A DNA stretch of 20,072 nucleotides from Lachnoclostridium sp. UBA1781 (GCA_002315495.1 DCGJ01000051.1:13291-33362); one strand, 5' to 3'. Positions 1 to 6,272 are shown, counted from the first letter of the stretch. The notes: a model not told the origin generated them from the sequence alone. Numbers and translations: made by a program.

Positions 1-456
1 ATTCCAATGTATCTGTATTCTCAAAAGCAGATTGATTTACCTTGTTTCTTCATCAGCGAAGCTTTAGAACGGGACAAGATCAAGTATTATACCCTCCTAA
101 ACAATATTCGCTACAATGACGATTGGAATGAATGGATCAAATTTTTCCTCAGTACTGTAGCCAAGCAGTGTGATAAATACATCAAAATGATTTCAGATAT
201 CAACATGCTTTACCAGAAGCATTTAGCTATCGCCTGTGATCTTGCTAGATCCAGCAAAATCGTTGATGTTATGAACGTTCTGTATCAGCATCCCGTTACC
301 AGCGGGACGCAAATTGCCGAGCTTACAGATGTTCCTCAAACCAGTATTAATCGATATCTGAATTTACTGGTTCAAGAAAAAATATTATACACGGATAACA
401 AGAAAAAAAATCGCACTTATTACTACTACGATCTCTTGGATATTCTCCGTGCCTAA
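1..456 (+). CDS. Fic family protein, C-terminal part (5' end outside window)
   Basis: The reading frame is open from base 1, so this is the end of a longer gene; the first visible Met (base 7) is unlikely to be the start. The residues match the region after the HPFxDGNGR motif in Fic proteins: a Y-S-Q segment, then SEALERDKIKYYTLL and DDWNEWIKFFL, the usual helices closing the Fic core. Residues about 80-149 form a winged helix (IVDVMNVL, then GTQIAELTDVPQTSINRYL), the usual C-terminal DNA-binding-like domain of this class. Fic enzymes transfer AMP or similar groups to protein hydroxyls and often act in toxin-antitoxin or regulatory roles. The catalytic loop and any inhibitory helix are outside the window, so activity cannot be judged. 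The gene sits in AT-rich accessory DNA. The family call is confident; the substrate is unknown. Confidence 0.85.
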   Translation: MPMYLYSQKQIDLPCFFISEALERDKIKYYTLLNNIRYNDDWNEWIKFFLSTVAKQCDKYIKMISDINMLYQKHLAIACDLARSSKIVDVMNVLYQHPVTSGTQIAELTDVPQTSINRYLNLLVQEKILYTDNKKKNRTYYYYDLLDILRA

Positions 457-553
457 TATAGACACAGCGAAAGGGGTGATGTCCTATGAATGCAAAAAAA
501 TAAAACGCATTGGAAAACTGTTACCAGCAGTTTTTCAACACGTTTCATTTCTC

Positions 554-605
554 GGATATGCTATTAACAAATCCAAGTGTCGTTACTTGAAATAATAGCA
601 TATCC
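554..605. repeat. Nested inverted repeat, possible Fic terminator or structured element
   Basis: A perfect 13-bp inverted repeat (GGATATGCTATTA at 554-566, TAATAGCATATCC at 593-605) encloses a second stem (CAAGT 574-578, ACTTG 585-589). The outer stem is followed by CTTTTA. It may be the weak intrinsic terminator of the Fic gene, or a cruciform or end of a small mobile element. The stem is AT-rich and the T-run is short, so the terminator reading is tentative. Confidence 0.45.
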
Positions 606-628
606 TTTTACCCAAGTCTATCGGCATT

Positions 629-657
629 TTGTACAAAACGCACAATAGACGTATTAT
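629..657 (+). promoter_or_regulatory. Predicted sigma-A promoter of the DUF4417/toxin-like operon
   Basis: The -35 box TTGTAC (629-634) and -10 box TATTAT (652-657) are separated by exactly 17 bp. The start point would be near 664, inside the palindrome at 661-673. The first ATG with a ribosome binding site is at 692. Confidence 0.6.
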
Positions 658-660
658 ATT

Positions 661-673
661 TGGTCAATGACCA
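661..673. promoter_or_regulatory. Palindromic operator-like site at the predicted transcription start
   Basis: TGGTCAATGACCA is a perfect 6-bp inverted repeat around one base. It lies between the -10 box and the ribosome binding site of the gene at 692, where a repressor would block initiation. The binding protein is unknown; the Fic C-terminal winged helix is only one possible candidate. Confidence 0.45.
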
Positions 674-691
674 GAAAGGATATGTAAAACA

Positions 692-1234
692 ATGAAAAAA
701 CTAACAAAACGAGTGCCTCAAGAAGATGGCACATCCGTACGCATGCCCGAAGACATGTGTCATTTACTGAACTACAACATCCTTAAATTGCTTAATCGTG
801 CTAAACGATGCGGTCCTTTTGACATGCCAGAGCTTTACTGCAATACCAAAGTATTTCCCGATTATCTGGCTCTATATAGCCAGAAATCTCTTTATCACAC
901 ATCGCCGATGACCGCTGTCTGCTTTTATTCATTTGATATTGAATTCGATGGACGAAACGGATTATTCTGGGCGATTTACTTTGACGACAAGAAGAGACTT
1001 GCCTATTTCAAAAATCGTTTCAAAAATGTCAGATTCTTTATTTCACCTGATTATTCCGTTTTTGGCGATATACATAAAATGGAAAACCTGTACAGAATAT
1101 TCAGAGCGCGAATTGTTGCTTTATGGTTCTCGTTGGAACTGCATGCAGTTGTAATTCCTAATGCTTCATATTCAGATTCAGAGAGCTTTTCCGTCTATTT
1201 CAGCGGATTAGAAAATGCAGTGTTGTTGCCATGA
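692..1234 (+). CDS. DUF4417-like protein, N-terminal portion (frame-disrupted)
   Basis: The frame encodes 180 residues from an ATG preceded by AGAAAGGA. Residues about 90-175 resemble DUF4417 (Pfam PF14386), a family of unknown function common in phages and mobile elements: an F-I-S-P-D-Y-S segment, GDIHKMENLYRIFRAR, a short stretch reaching AVVIPN, then YFSGLEN. The family would continue with SVVAMSAKSH, but here the frame ends in VLLP and stops at 1232. The missing continuation is encoded in the -1 frame immediately downstream. So either one base was lost around 1217-1220, or the gene is truly split with translational coupling through the ATGA overlap at 1231-1234. No signal peptide or membrane segment is visible. 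Family membership is moderately sure; function is unknown. Confidence 0.65.
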   Translation: MKKLTKRVPQEDGTSVRMPEDMCHLLNYNILKLLNRAKRCGPFDMPELYCNTKVFPDYLALYSQKSLYHTSPMTAVCFYSFDIEFDGRNGLFWAIYFDDKKRLAYFKNRFKNVRFFISPDYSVFGDIHKMENLYRIFRARIVALWFSLELHAVVIPNASYSDSESFSVYFSGLENAVLLP

Positions 1235-1458
1235 GTGCAAAAAGCCATATTCGATATGCGTCCGAACGAAAGCTTTTTGAAGCAGCAATACGCTATGCAG
1301 TTGATAATCTCCCTTTAAAGGCAATAATTGTCTATTCTGCCTGCGGTAAGGATGAAACATGCCTTAAGTCATTTGAATACGCGCTCAATCATGGTGTAAA
1401 AGTGATTATTCCGGATAATACACTTCGTTATCGCAATATGCATAGGAGGGCTAGCTAA
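1231..1458 (+). CDS. DUF4417-like protein, C-terminal portion in shifted frame
   Basis: This 75-residue frame begins at the ATG overlapping the previous stop (ATGA). It continues the DUF4417-like sequence: SAKSHIRYASERKLFEAA, LPLKAIIVYSACGKDET and HGVKVIIPDNTLRYRN. Codons just upstream in this frame read S-V-V-A before the Met, exactly what would join the two halves, so the simplest reading is a frameshifted single gene of about 255 codons. No good ribosome binding site precedes 1231; expression alone would depend on reinitiation. Its stop (TAA 1456-1458) overlaps the next start by one base, so the downstream gene is tightly coupled. Function is unknown. Confidence 0.55.
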   Translation: MSAKSHIRYASERKLFEAAIRYAVDNLPLKAIIVYSACGKDETCLKSFEYALNHGVKVIIPDNTLRYRNMHRRAS

Positions 1459-1937
1459 TGGCAAGTGGTGGAAATAGCAATCAAACCTCCGGTAATCAGC
1501 AAACTTTAGAACAAGAGGAAGCAGCAAGACAGGCCGCTGAAAATGAAGCAGCTGCAGAGCTGCAGTATCTTACTCAAATTCTTCCTCGATCGTCACCAAT
1601 TCACATCCCTGATAATGCTACAATTACATCGCAGTCCAAAGATGAATACAATCAGGTAAAGTATGAATGGACCAGTGGCGGGTATAACTATTTAAGTCGT
1701 TGGCACACCAGAACTCCTGGTGCACCCCTTGAACAAAGAGACAGCTGGGTAGTTGAACGACATCTACCTGGCATCGGTGCTGGACCCAACGCACGTCCTG
1801 CGGTAAGAGAAGTATTAATTGCCGAAGGGAAATGGATTTCAAAATCAATTTGGAATGCCGCTATTCACGCAAGAAAAAACGGCACAGCCACACAAGAACA
1901 AAAGGAGCTATTAGATCATGGACACTGGAAAGCTTAA
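1458..1937 (+). CDS. Putative orphan toxin domain protein (polymorphic-toxin-like)
   Basis: The gene encodes 159 residues and starts at an ATG preceded by AGGAGGG with good spacing, overlapping the previous stop by one base. Residues 1-38 are low-complexity and rich in Gln, Glu, Ala and Asn, like the linker before a toxin domain. Residues about 65-159 form a compact module with RWHTRTPGAP (81-90), WVVERHLPG (97-105), GPNARPAVREVL (109-120), a Trp-containing helix, and the ending GHWKA. The layout (short linker, C-terminal module, overlapping small acidic partner gene) is that of toxin-immunity cassettes. I cannot name the toxin family. Conserved H83, E100, R113, R117 and H154/H156 are candidate active-site residues for a nuclease-type enzyme, by inference only. 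There is no secretion domain, so it may be a displaced C-terminal cassette. Confidence 0.5.
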   Translation: MASGGNSNQTSGNQQTLEQEEAARQAAENEAAAELQYLTQILPRSSPIHIPDNATITSQSKDEYNQVKYEWTSGGYNYLSRWHTRTPGAPLEQRDSWVVERHLPGIGAGPNARPAVREVLIAEGKWISKSIWNAAIHARKNGTATQEQKELLDHGHWKA

Positions 1938-2298
1938 CAATACTATTTTTTATGATGGATATGAAGGCGAAGGCGAAATAGTACTAACCTTATTGAATTC
2001 TCAAAATGCAGTAACCCTTCATGTGTGGGATGGATATTTCGAGGAAATCTTTGGAAATCCTACAATTTCCAGCACTGGATGGAGTGGATTCACAAAGGAT
2101 TATCAGGAGTCAACTCGCACTTTCAACGGAGAAAAACGCATCATCTTTTCAACTATTCCTGAATACCTTTCTGATTTGAAGAATTATGAGAACCACACGT
2201 TTTCATTCGATGAAGCAAAAGCTTGCTTAAATCTATTAATAAATTTTTTCGAACAAGCCTTGAGCTCTTCATCAGAAATCACTGTTGAAATACTGTAA
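1918..2298 (+). CDS. Putative immunity protein of the adjacent toxin-like gene
   Basis: The gene encodes 126 residues and starts at ATG 1918 after AAGGAG, overlapping the toxin-like gene by 20 bases in another frame, which implies coupled expression. The protein is acidic, has no signal or membrane segment, and shows mixed strand-helix character: TIFYDGYEGEGEIVL, VTLHVWDGYFEEIFG, then a C-terminal helix DEAKACLNLLINFFEQAL. Size, acidity and position match cytoplasmic immunity proteins. I do not recognise a named family. The frame stays open after the stop for another 25 codons (2299-2376), a possible relic of a longer or neighbouring gene. Confidence 0.45.
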   Translation: MDTGKLNNTIFYDGYEGEGEIVLTLLNSQNAVTLHVWDGYFEEIFGNPTISSTGWSGFTKDYQESTRTFNGEKRIIFSTIPEYLSDLKNYENHTFSFDEAKACLNLLINFFEQALSSSSEITVEIL

Positions 2299-2376
2299 TT
2301 TGTAAATCTTATATTCATATTGGACTATCGTGACGAAGACCTTCCTGAAAATCTTGTTGCTATTGAAAATATGTAA
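2299..2376 (+). pseudogene. Possible coding remnant in frame after the immunity-like gene
   Basis: Directly after the TAA at 2296-2298 the same frame reads to LDYRDEDLPENLVAIENM and a second TAA (2374-2376). The composition is protein-like, but there is no start or ribosome binding site of its own. It could be the former tail of the upstream gene or the end of a lost gene. Confidence 0.3.
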
Positions 2377-2380
2377 TAGC

Positions 2381-2430
2381 AAAAAAACAGGCTGACTCAT
2401 TGTTTCACACCTTTGAGTCAGCCCTTTTCT
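2381..2430. terminator. Bidirectional intrinsic terminator
   Basis: The 10-bp stem GGCTGACTCA (2390-2399) pairs with TGAGTCAGCC (2414-2423) across a 14-base loop. A T-rich tract follows on the plus strand, and seven A residues (2381-2387) precede it, giving a U-run for minus-strand transcripts. It would end the toxin-like operon from the left and the short minus-strand pseudogene from the right. Confidence 0.85.
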
Positions 2431-2612
2431 TATGATGCCATTCTTTCTCTTGCACTAAGCCTCATATATCTCCGATACATGTCTTTCATCTGCTTCAGTC
2501 TTTAATACTTATCAGGATCGGGAGTGTCCAATTCCATCTTTTCAGCATATTTCTCAATAATACCAACTAAAAAATCAGCCCAACCATTCCATTCGTCATT
2601 TCTATTTACCAT
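2430..2612 (-). pseudogene. Short conserved-looking ORF interrupted by an in-frame stop
   Basis: On the minus strand an ATG at 2612 opens a frame of 36 codons (MVNRNDEWNGWADFLV through DPDKY) that hits TAA at 2502-2504. The same frame resumes as RLKQMKDMYRRYMRL and SARERMAS with a second TAA at 2430-2432, just before the terminator. Protein-like sequence on both sides in one frame suggests a 60-residue basic protein in which a single codon (TAT or TAC to TAA) became a stop. A modest ribosome binding site (CGGAG) precedes the ATG. I do not recognise the family; small proteins of this kind are frequent in Clostridial mobile elements. Confidence 0.5.
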
Positions 2613-2745
2613 AGGCAATTACTCCGTGACCTGCTGTCTGTTCCGGAACATATGCCTTAGAAAGTATGGACAATAAGCACACCGTCTCTACATGGTGGTG
2701 AAAATAAAACATATCGACTTCCAATTGAGAGAACAAACTGAAATT
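2602..2745 (-). pseudogene. Fragment resembling the 3' end of an rRNA m5U methyltransferase (rum/rlmD) gene
   Basis: The minus-strand frame upstream of the TAG at 2602-2604 reads SQLEVDMFYFHHHVETVCLLS, then an unrelated tail ending in GHGVIAYGK. The pattern VDMF-x(5)-VETVxLLS matches the end of the methyltransferase core, including the catalytic-base Glu of VETV; the intact rlmD at 4544 has VDMFPQTSKVETVVLLS. Nothing of the rest of the enzyme is present and a stop lies just upstream (about 2746). Bases differ too much from the local rlmD for a recent duplication. It overlaps the start of the small pseudogene by 11 bases. Rum genes are established integration sites for some integrative elements, so this may be a relic of an attachment junction. 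Confidence 0.45.
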
Positions 2746-2776
2746 TTCGTTTCAACTTGCCTATGTTGAGAGACTT
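2613..2776. other. Junction between accessory island and chromosomal operon
   Basis: Apart from the rum-like fragment, I see no gene or promoter here. Base composition and gene content change from accessory (left) to ordinary chromosomal genes (right) across this stretch, so it is the likeliest island boundary. Confidence 0.4.
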
Positions 2777-3421
2777 CTATCCGTTCTTTGCTCTGACACC
2801 AAGAAAAGAACGAACCGCAAAAGAGACAATTATCAGCCAAATTGCGACGCTCGTCCATCCAGTTAATAAAATCATTGATTTCGCACTTGATCCATTGGCA
2901 ATAATAAGAGCATTCTGTAAGGAAAGCACTGCTACAAGGGCATCCTGCAGATTGATTACCCGCAGTTCTTTCACCAATAAGTTTTCATGTTTCCTTGACG
3001 AACGGTATTGGATCACTCCCATTGTAATACGGTAGGTCGTATACGCCGCCATTGCTATAGCAGGAATTAAGCCGTATTTGAAAGTTCTTTCCCCCATAAC
3101 CATGAATGCAATCGGCGCAATCAGGCACAGGTCCATAACGATCATCAGAATATGTGTTCTGATACAAATCCTTCTGTTTTTATCAATATCATGTGCATTA
3201 TGACTTCTCTGGGAAAGCACAATAATGCCCCTGACGATTGTCAGAAGCATATAGTAAACACTAATCGACCCATTCCATACTGAATGATAGAAAACACCCA
3301 GCACTGCGTTAAAAAGAGCAAAAACGCTTCCAATCAAGATTGACCAGGCGGATGAAAAGAAGGTTTTGAACTGATAGTCTGACCGATATCTGTCTCGCAA
3401 TTGTGATATATGTTCTTTCAT
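2777..3421 (-). CDS. Conserved multi-pass membrane protein of unknown function
   Basis: The protein has about 214 residues if started at ATG 3421 (MKEHISQLRDRY), which lies just after the TetR stop and follows GAGTGGA. A start at 3457 is possible but would overlap the TetR gene by 29 bases and has no better ribosome binding site. Five or six hydrophobic segments are visible: one at FFSSAWSILIGSVFALFNAVLG, then YYMLLTIVRGIIVL, ILMIVMDLCLIAPIAFMV, YGLIPAIAMAAYTTY, a weaker one, and LLTGWTSVAIWLIIVSFAV near the C-terminus. A charged N-terminus and a basic loop (RSSRKHENLLVKE) suggest cytoplasmic faces. It is the last gene of a set with a TetR regulator, so it is probably under its control. No transporter motif is recognisable. 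Confidence 0.7.
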   Translation of the reverse strand: MKEHISQLRDRYRSDYQFKTFFSSAWSILIGSVFALFNAVLGVFYHSVWNGSISVYYMLLTIVRGIIVLSQRSHNAHDIDKNRRICIRTHILMIVMDLCLIAPIAFMVMGERTFKYGLIPAIAMAAYTTYRITMGVIQYRSSRKHENLLVKELRVINLQDALVAVLSLQNALIIANGSSAKSMILLTGWTSVAIWLIIVSFAVRSFLGVRAKNG

Positions 3422-3428
3422 ATTCCAC

Positions 3429-4031
3429 TCATTTCTTTTCGCATTGATACCGGCCAAGGCGAACGCAATTCTGAATTATACGGGAAATTTCATCGACTGA
3501 TTCAGAGCAGTCATCTTTCAACCATTCGAAAACGATTGCCATAACTCCGTCTACATGATACGCAAGCCAGAACCTCTGCTCCTTTTCCGGAATCTCAAAA
3601 CGAGAAAAAATAGGCTGCAATATATGCTTATACAGTGCTGTCAGTTTTGCCTCCGACTGCATGCTTATCGGATTGTTGAGAACCGCCTTGTATATATGCT
3701 TATGCTCCTTCACATAGTTCAGATACGGAAGAAGATAGCGGTCATTGATCAGCACAAGCTCATCCAAAGGGGCCTTATCAATGCTCTCAATGAATTCTTT
3801 CGCGTCTACTGAAAAGGACTTTTGAAACTCAGCCTGAATATGCTCGATGGTTTCACCGAGCAGGTCGGCAATCGTTTCATAATGCAGGTAAAAGGTGGAT
3901 CGGTTGACACCGGCTTTCTCACAGATCTCCTTCACAGAAATATATTGAAGGTCTTTCTTTCCAAGAAGATCGATCAGAGCCTCATCCATGATGAGGGCAG
4001 TATTAAAGTATTTGCTTTCTGATTTGGTCAT
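3429..4031 (-). CDS. TetR/AcrR family transcriptional regulator
   Basis: The 200-residue protein starts at an ATG preceded by AAGGAGG. The N-terminal helix-turn-helix lies at about residues 31-50 (ISVKEICEKAGVNRSTFYLH), the standard TetR DNA-binding signature, followed by the linking helix YETIADLLGETIEHI. The all-helical C-terminal ligand domain resembles the TetR_C_7 / DhaS-like group (PYLNYVKEHKHIYKAVLNN; AYHVDGVMAIVFEWLKDDC). It probably represses its own operon; an 8-bp inverted repeat over the -10 box upstream of the first gene (4417-4444) is a candidate operator. The downstream membrane protein begins 7 bases after its stop. The ligand is unknown. Confidence 0.9.
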   Translation of the reverse strand: MTKSESKYFNTALIMDEALIDLLGKKDLQYISVKEICEKAGVNRSTFYLHYETIADLLGETIEHIQAEFQKSFSVDAKEFIESIDKAPLDELVLINDRYLLPYLNYVKEHKHIYKAVLNNPISMQSEAKLTALYKHILQPIFSRFEIPEKEQRFWLAYHVDGVMAIVFEWLKDDCSESVDEISRIIQNCVRLGRYQCEKK

Positions 4032-4051
4032 ACCGTACTGCCCTCCTTTTC

Positions 4052-4411
4052 TTAGGCATCCTGTTCACTGATCTGCTTTGCAAGCTCCATAATCTCAAAT
4101 GCGTATTTACGCTTTCCGTTTTCGAGAACCCTTCTGTAAATCGGATAATTGACGCTGACTCCGACAATGCCAATGACGCCGATGATAATGCCGAACACAA
4201 AAGCTGCCGCACTACCGTTTCCAATCACCCGCATGGCCAGGCACATGCCAACGCCCAATACCAGCGACATCAAGGTTCCGAAGGTGTAGGCAAAAATGTT
4301 GGCTCCGCTTTTTGCCTTGCGGTCGAGCTTTTTAAGAGCAACCACCTTAGAGGTGTCCTTGGGTGCATATTCGTTTGCGATTGCTTCTGCGTAAATTTTG
4401 TCTGTGTTCAT
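4052..4411 (-). CDS. Small two-TM membrane protein (often labelled 'dihydropteridine reductase')
   Basis: The start is placed at ATG 4411 (MNTDKIYAEAIANEY), preceded by AAAGGAGG; this gives 119 residues. A longer frame to 4480 has no ribosome binding site. The N-terminal 45 residues are polar and basic (KDTSKVVALKKLDRKAKS). Two membrane segments follow (FAYTFGTLMSLVLGVGMCLAM and AAAFVFGIIIGVIGIVGVSV), then a short cytoplasmic tail (NYPIYRRVLENGKRKYAFEIMELAKQ). Very similar proteins in Clostridia are annotated as dihydropteridine reductase, but nothing here resembles a nucleotide-binding reductase and that label is doubtful. It is the first gene of the TetR operon, with the regulator starting 20 bases after its stop. 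Confidence 0.75.
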   Translation of the reverse strand: MNTDKIYAEAIANEYAPKDTSKVVALKKLDRKAKSGANIFAYTFGTLMSLVLGVGMCLAMRVIGNGSAAAFVFGIIIGVIGIVGVSVNYPIYRRVLENGKRKYAFEIMELAKQISEQDA

Positions 4412-4416
4412 GGCTG

Positions 4417-4448
4417 ATAGCCTCCTTTTGTTTGATGAGGCTATTATA
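4417..4448 (-). promoter_or_regulatory. Promoter -10 box overlapped by an 8-bp inverted repeat (candidate TetR operator)
   Basis: On the minus strand a perfect TATAAT lies at 4448-4443, with no clear -35 box at standard spacing. The inverted repeat ATAGCCTC (4417-4424) / GAGGCTAT (4437-4444) spans from the -10 box into the ribosome binding site of the gene at 4411. TetR proteins commonly autoregulate through such sites, and the operon encodes one; the pairing is inferred. Confidence 0.5.
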
Positions 4449-4543
4449 GCTTTGGTGAGCCATGAAACTGAACAACACAAAATTGAAAAAGTGTTGGATT
4501 AAGAGTAATCGCAGGCAATATAAAATTAAGATTTGTTATTCTA

Positions 4544-6175
4544 TCATACCAATCCAAAATGTTTGAAAGCATCCATAATCGCTTCTTCTTTTTCCTTTGG
4601 ACAGGTAGGAACACCGCCTTTACCAGAACCAGTATTATAATTCTTTCGATCCTTTATGCCGACTTTATCCTTAATCTGTCCAATATAAAGAGATGTTACA
4701 CTAAATCCGTACTTCTCTTTAATATAATCCTTAATTTCAGCATATGTAGCGGTTCCAGCTTTTTTTTCAAGCTTTTCTGAATCTAAATCGATGTCGATAT
4801 GTCCGTCAACCTTTTCCCCACTTAAAAGGACAACTGTCTCCACCTTGCTCGTCTGCGGAAACATATCTACCGGCTGAACCTTCTCCAGTCGATATCCGGA
4901 CTTACAAAGCACCTTAAGGTCACGTGCCAACGTGTCCGGCTCGCAGGATACATACACGATTCTGCGTGGCTTAAGTGTAACCGTTGCCTTTAAAAATGCT
5001 TCACTGCTTCCGCTACGTGGCGGGTCCATCACAAGCACGTCCACGTGCTCCTTCTCCGCTGCCAGGGCGGTGATGTACTGGCCCGCATCCTGGTTGACAA
5101 AATGCGCATTTTCCAAATTGTTGCGCTTGGCATTGATGTTCGCATCCTTTACCGCATCCTCATTCAGCTCCACGCCGAGCACCTTCGCCTGAGGGGCAGC
5201 CTTGGCCAAAAATGCGGTAATCGTTCCGATGCCGCAATAGGCATCAAGCACCGTCTCGCCCGGCTTCAAATCAGCGAATTCGACGACCTTTTCATAAAGT
5301 TTCTTCGTCTGCGCATAGTTCACCTGGTAGAACGAGCGCGGAGACAGGCGAAATGCGATTTCATTCATCGTATCCTCCAAAACGCCCGTGCCAAAGAGCA
5401 CCTCCTCGCGGATTCCAAGCACCATTGTCGTGCGCTTCAGATTATAATTCAGAACAATTGTCTTAACCTCCGGGTGCGCCTTCGTAATCGTGCTTACCAG
5501 AAGGTTCTTCTCGCGAAACATCGTCTCGGCGATGACCGGAACGACCATCACGTCACCATTTGCAGCAACACGAAACAGCACATGTCGCATCAGACCGGTT
5601 TCGGTCCGTTCGTCATACACCTTAATCTTGCGGTCCTCCACAAACTTGCGAATCGTCTGCATGATACGGGCCGGTGCCTCCTGCTCGAGCAGGCACTGCT
5701 TAATCGGCACGACCTTGTGGGTGTTCTCCCGATACAGTCCGGTCACAATCTTGCCCTTTTTGTCGCGCGCAAACGTGCTGTGCACCTTATTTCGATAGTG
5801 CAGCGGAGTATCCATGGCGATAATCGGAGAGATGGCCGGGCATTTTGCTTTGCCTTTTACGAAAATGCTCTCCAGGTTCTCGCGCACGATTCGCTCCTTC
5901 TCGCGAAGCTGCTTCTCGTAGCTCATATGCATCCAATTACACCCTCCGCACTCCTTGAAATGCGGACAGGCCGGCTCCACGCGGTCTGCGGACGGCTCTA
6001 ACACCGTTACGAGCTCGGCACCTGTATTGTCGCGGCCACGCCCGTACACAAGACTGATTTCCGCCTTTTCGTCCTCTAATAAATACGGCACCGCAAAGGT
6101 GGAATTATTGAAGCTGACGAGCCCGCGTCCTTCGCGGTCCAGCGATTTACAGCGAACGGTATATTTCTTACCCAT
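4544..6175 (-). CDS. rlmD: 23S rRNA (uracil-5-)-methyltransferase RlmD/RumA
   Basis: The 543-residue protein starts at ATG 6175 after AGGAG. An N-terminal TRAM domain (about 1-60) binds RNA. Cys70, Cys76, Cys79 (CPHFKECGGC) and Cys161 fit the 4Fe-4S cluster of this family. The SAM-binding motif is DAYCGIGTI (311-319), followed by DPPR (384-387), the catalytic nucleophile Cys411 in YVSCEPDT, and the base Glu447 in VETV. It methylates C5 of a uridine in 23S rRNA (U1939 in E. coli for RlmD; paralogues modify other uridines, so the exact site is not certain). About 90 extra C-terminal residues (TYAEIKDYIKEKYG, then CPKEKEEAIMDAFKHFGLV) form a tail common in Clostridial members. The coding sequence contains many AAAATGC motif copies, including a perfect palindrome at 5099-5112. 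Confidence 0.93.
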   Translation of the reverse strand: MGKKYTVRCKSLDREGRGLVSFNNSTFAVPYLLEDEKAEISLVYGRGRDNTGAELVTVLEPSADRVEPACPHFKECGGCNWMHMSYEKQLREKERIVRENLESIFVKGKAKCPAISPIIAMDTPLHYRNKVHSTFARDKKGKIVTGLYRENTHKVVPIKQCLLEQEAPARIMQTIRKFVEDRKIKVYDERTETGLMRHVLFRVAANGDVMVVPVIAETMFREKNLLVSTITKAHPEVKTIVLNYNLKRTTMVLGIREEVLFGTGVLEDTMNEIAFRLSPRSFYQVNYAQTKKLYEKVVEFADLKPGETVLDAYCGIGTITAFLAKAAPQAKVLGVELNEDAVKDANINAKRNNLENAHFVNQDAGQYITALAAEKEHVDVLVMDPPRSGSSEAFLKATVTLKPRRIVYVSCEPDTLARDLKVLCKSGYRLEKVQPVDMFPQTSKVETVVLLSGEKVDGHIDIDLDSEKLEKKAGTATYAEIKDYIKEKYGFSVTSLYIGQIKDKVGIKDRKNYNTGSGKGGVPTCPKEKEEAIMDAFKHFGLV

Positions 6176-6195
6176 AAATGCTCCTATACCCTTTC

Positions 6196-6231
6196 AAAAT
6201 GCGGCTCCGCCTGAATGCAGAGGCGCATTTT
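6196..6231. repeat. Inverted pair of the AAAATGC motif upstream of rlmD
   Basis: AAAATGCG (6196-6203) and CGCATTTT (6224-6231) face each other across a 20-base loop, just upstream of the rlmD ribosome binding site. It is one of several inverted pairs of the over-represented motif and could form a hairpin in the rlmD leader. Confidence 0.6.
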
Positions 6232-6242
6232 CATGATTTCTA

Positions 6243-6272
6243 TAAAAAAGGGGGCCCGCATACACAGGCCCC
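6243..6272 (-). terminator. Intrinsic terminator of the phosphofructokinase gene
   Basis: On the minus strand GGGGCC (6272-6267) pairs with GGCCCC (6256-6251) across a 10-base loop, followed by a run of six U (A residues 6244-6249). It lies about 40 bases after the kinase stop and upstream of rlmD. Confidence 0.85.

Larger units (their letters stand above)
457..691. other. Intergenic region after the Fic gene
   Basis: This 235-bp stretch has no convincing gene. A purine-rich Shine-Dalgarno-like tract near 470-478 precedes an ATG at 486 that opens only a five-codon frame (MNAKK), perhaps a relic. It also holds a nested inverted repeat (554-605), a promoter (629-657) and a palindrome (661-673), which are listed separately. 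Confidence 0.6.

Noticed and set aside
554..605. Insertion-sequence terminal repeat
   Set aside because: Only 26 bp lie between the arms and no transposase is near, so a hairpin explains it better.
4052..4411. Dihydropteridine reductase enzyme
   Set aside because: Similar proteins carry this label, but the sequence is a small two-segment membrane protein with no nucleotide-binding fold.
5045..6001. Plus-strand open frame of 318 codons opposite rlmD
   Set aside because: It is antisense to a strongly recognisable gene and has no family-like motifs or ribosome binding site.
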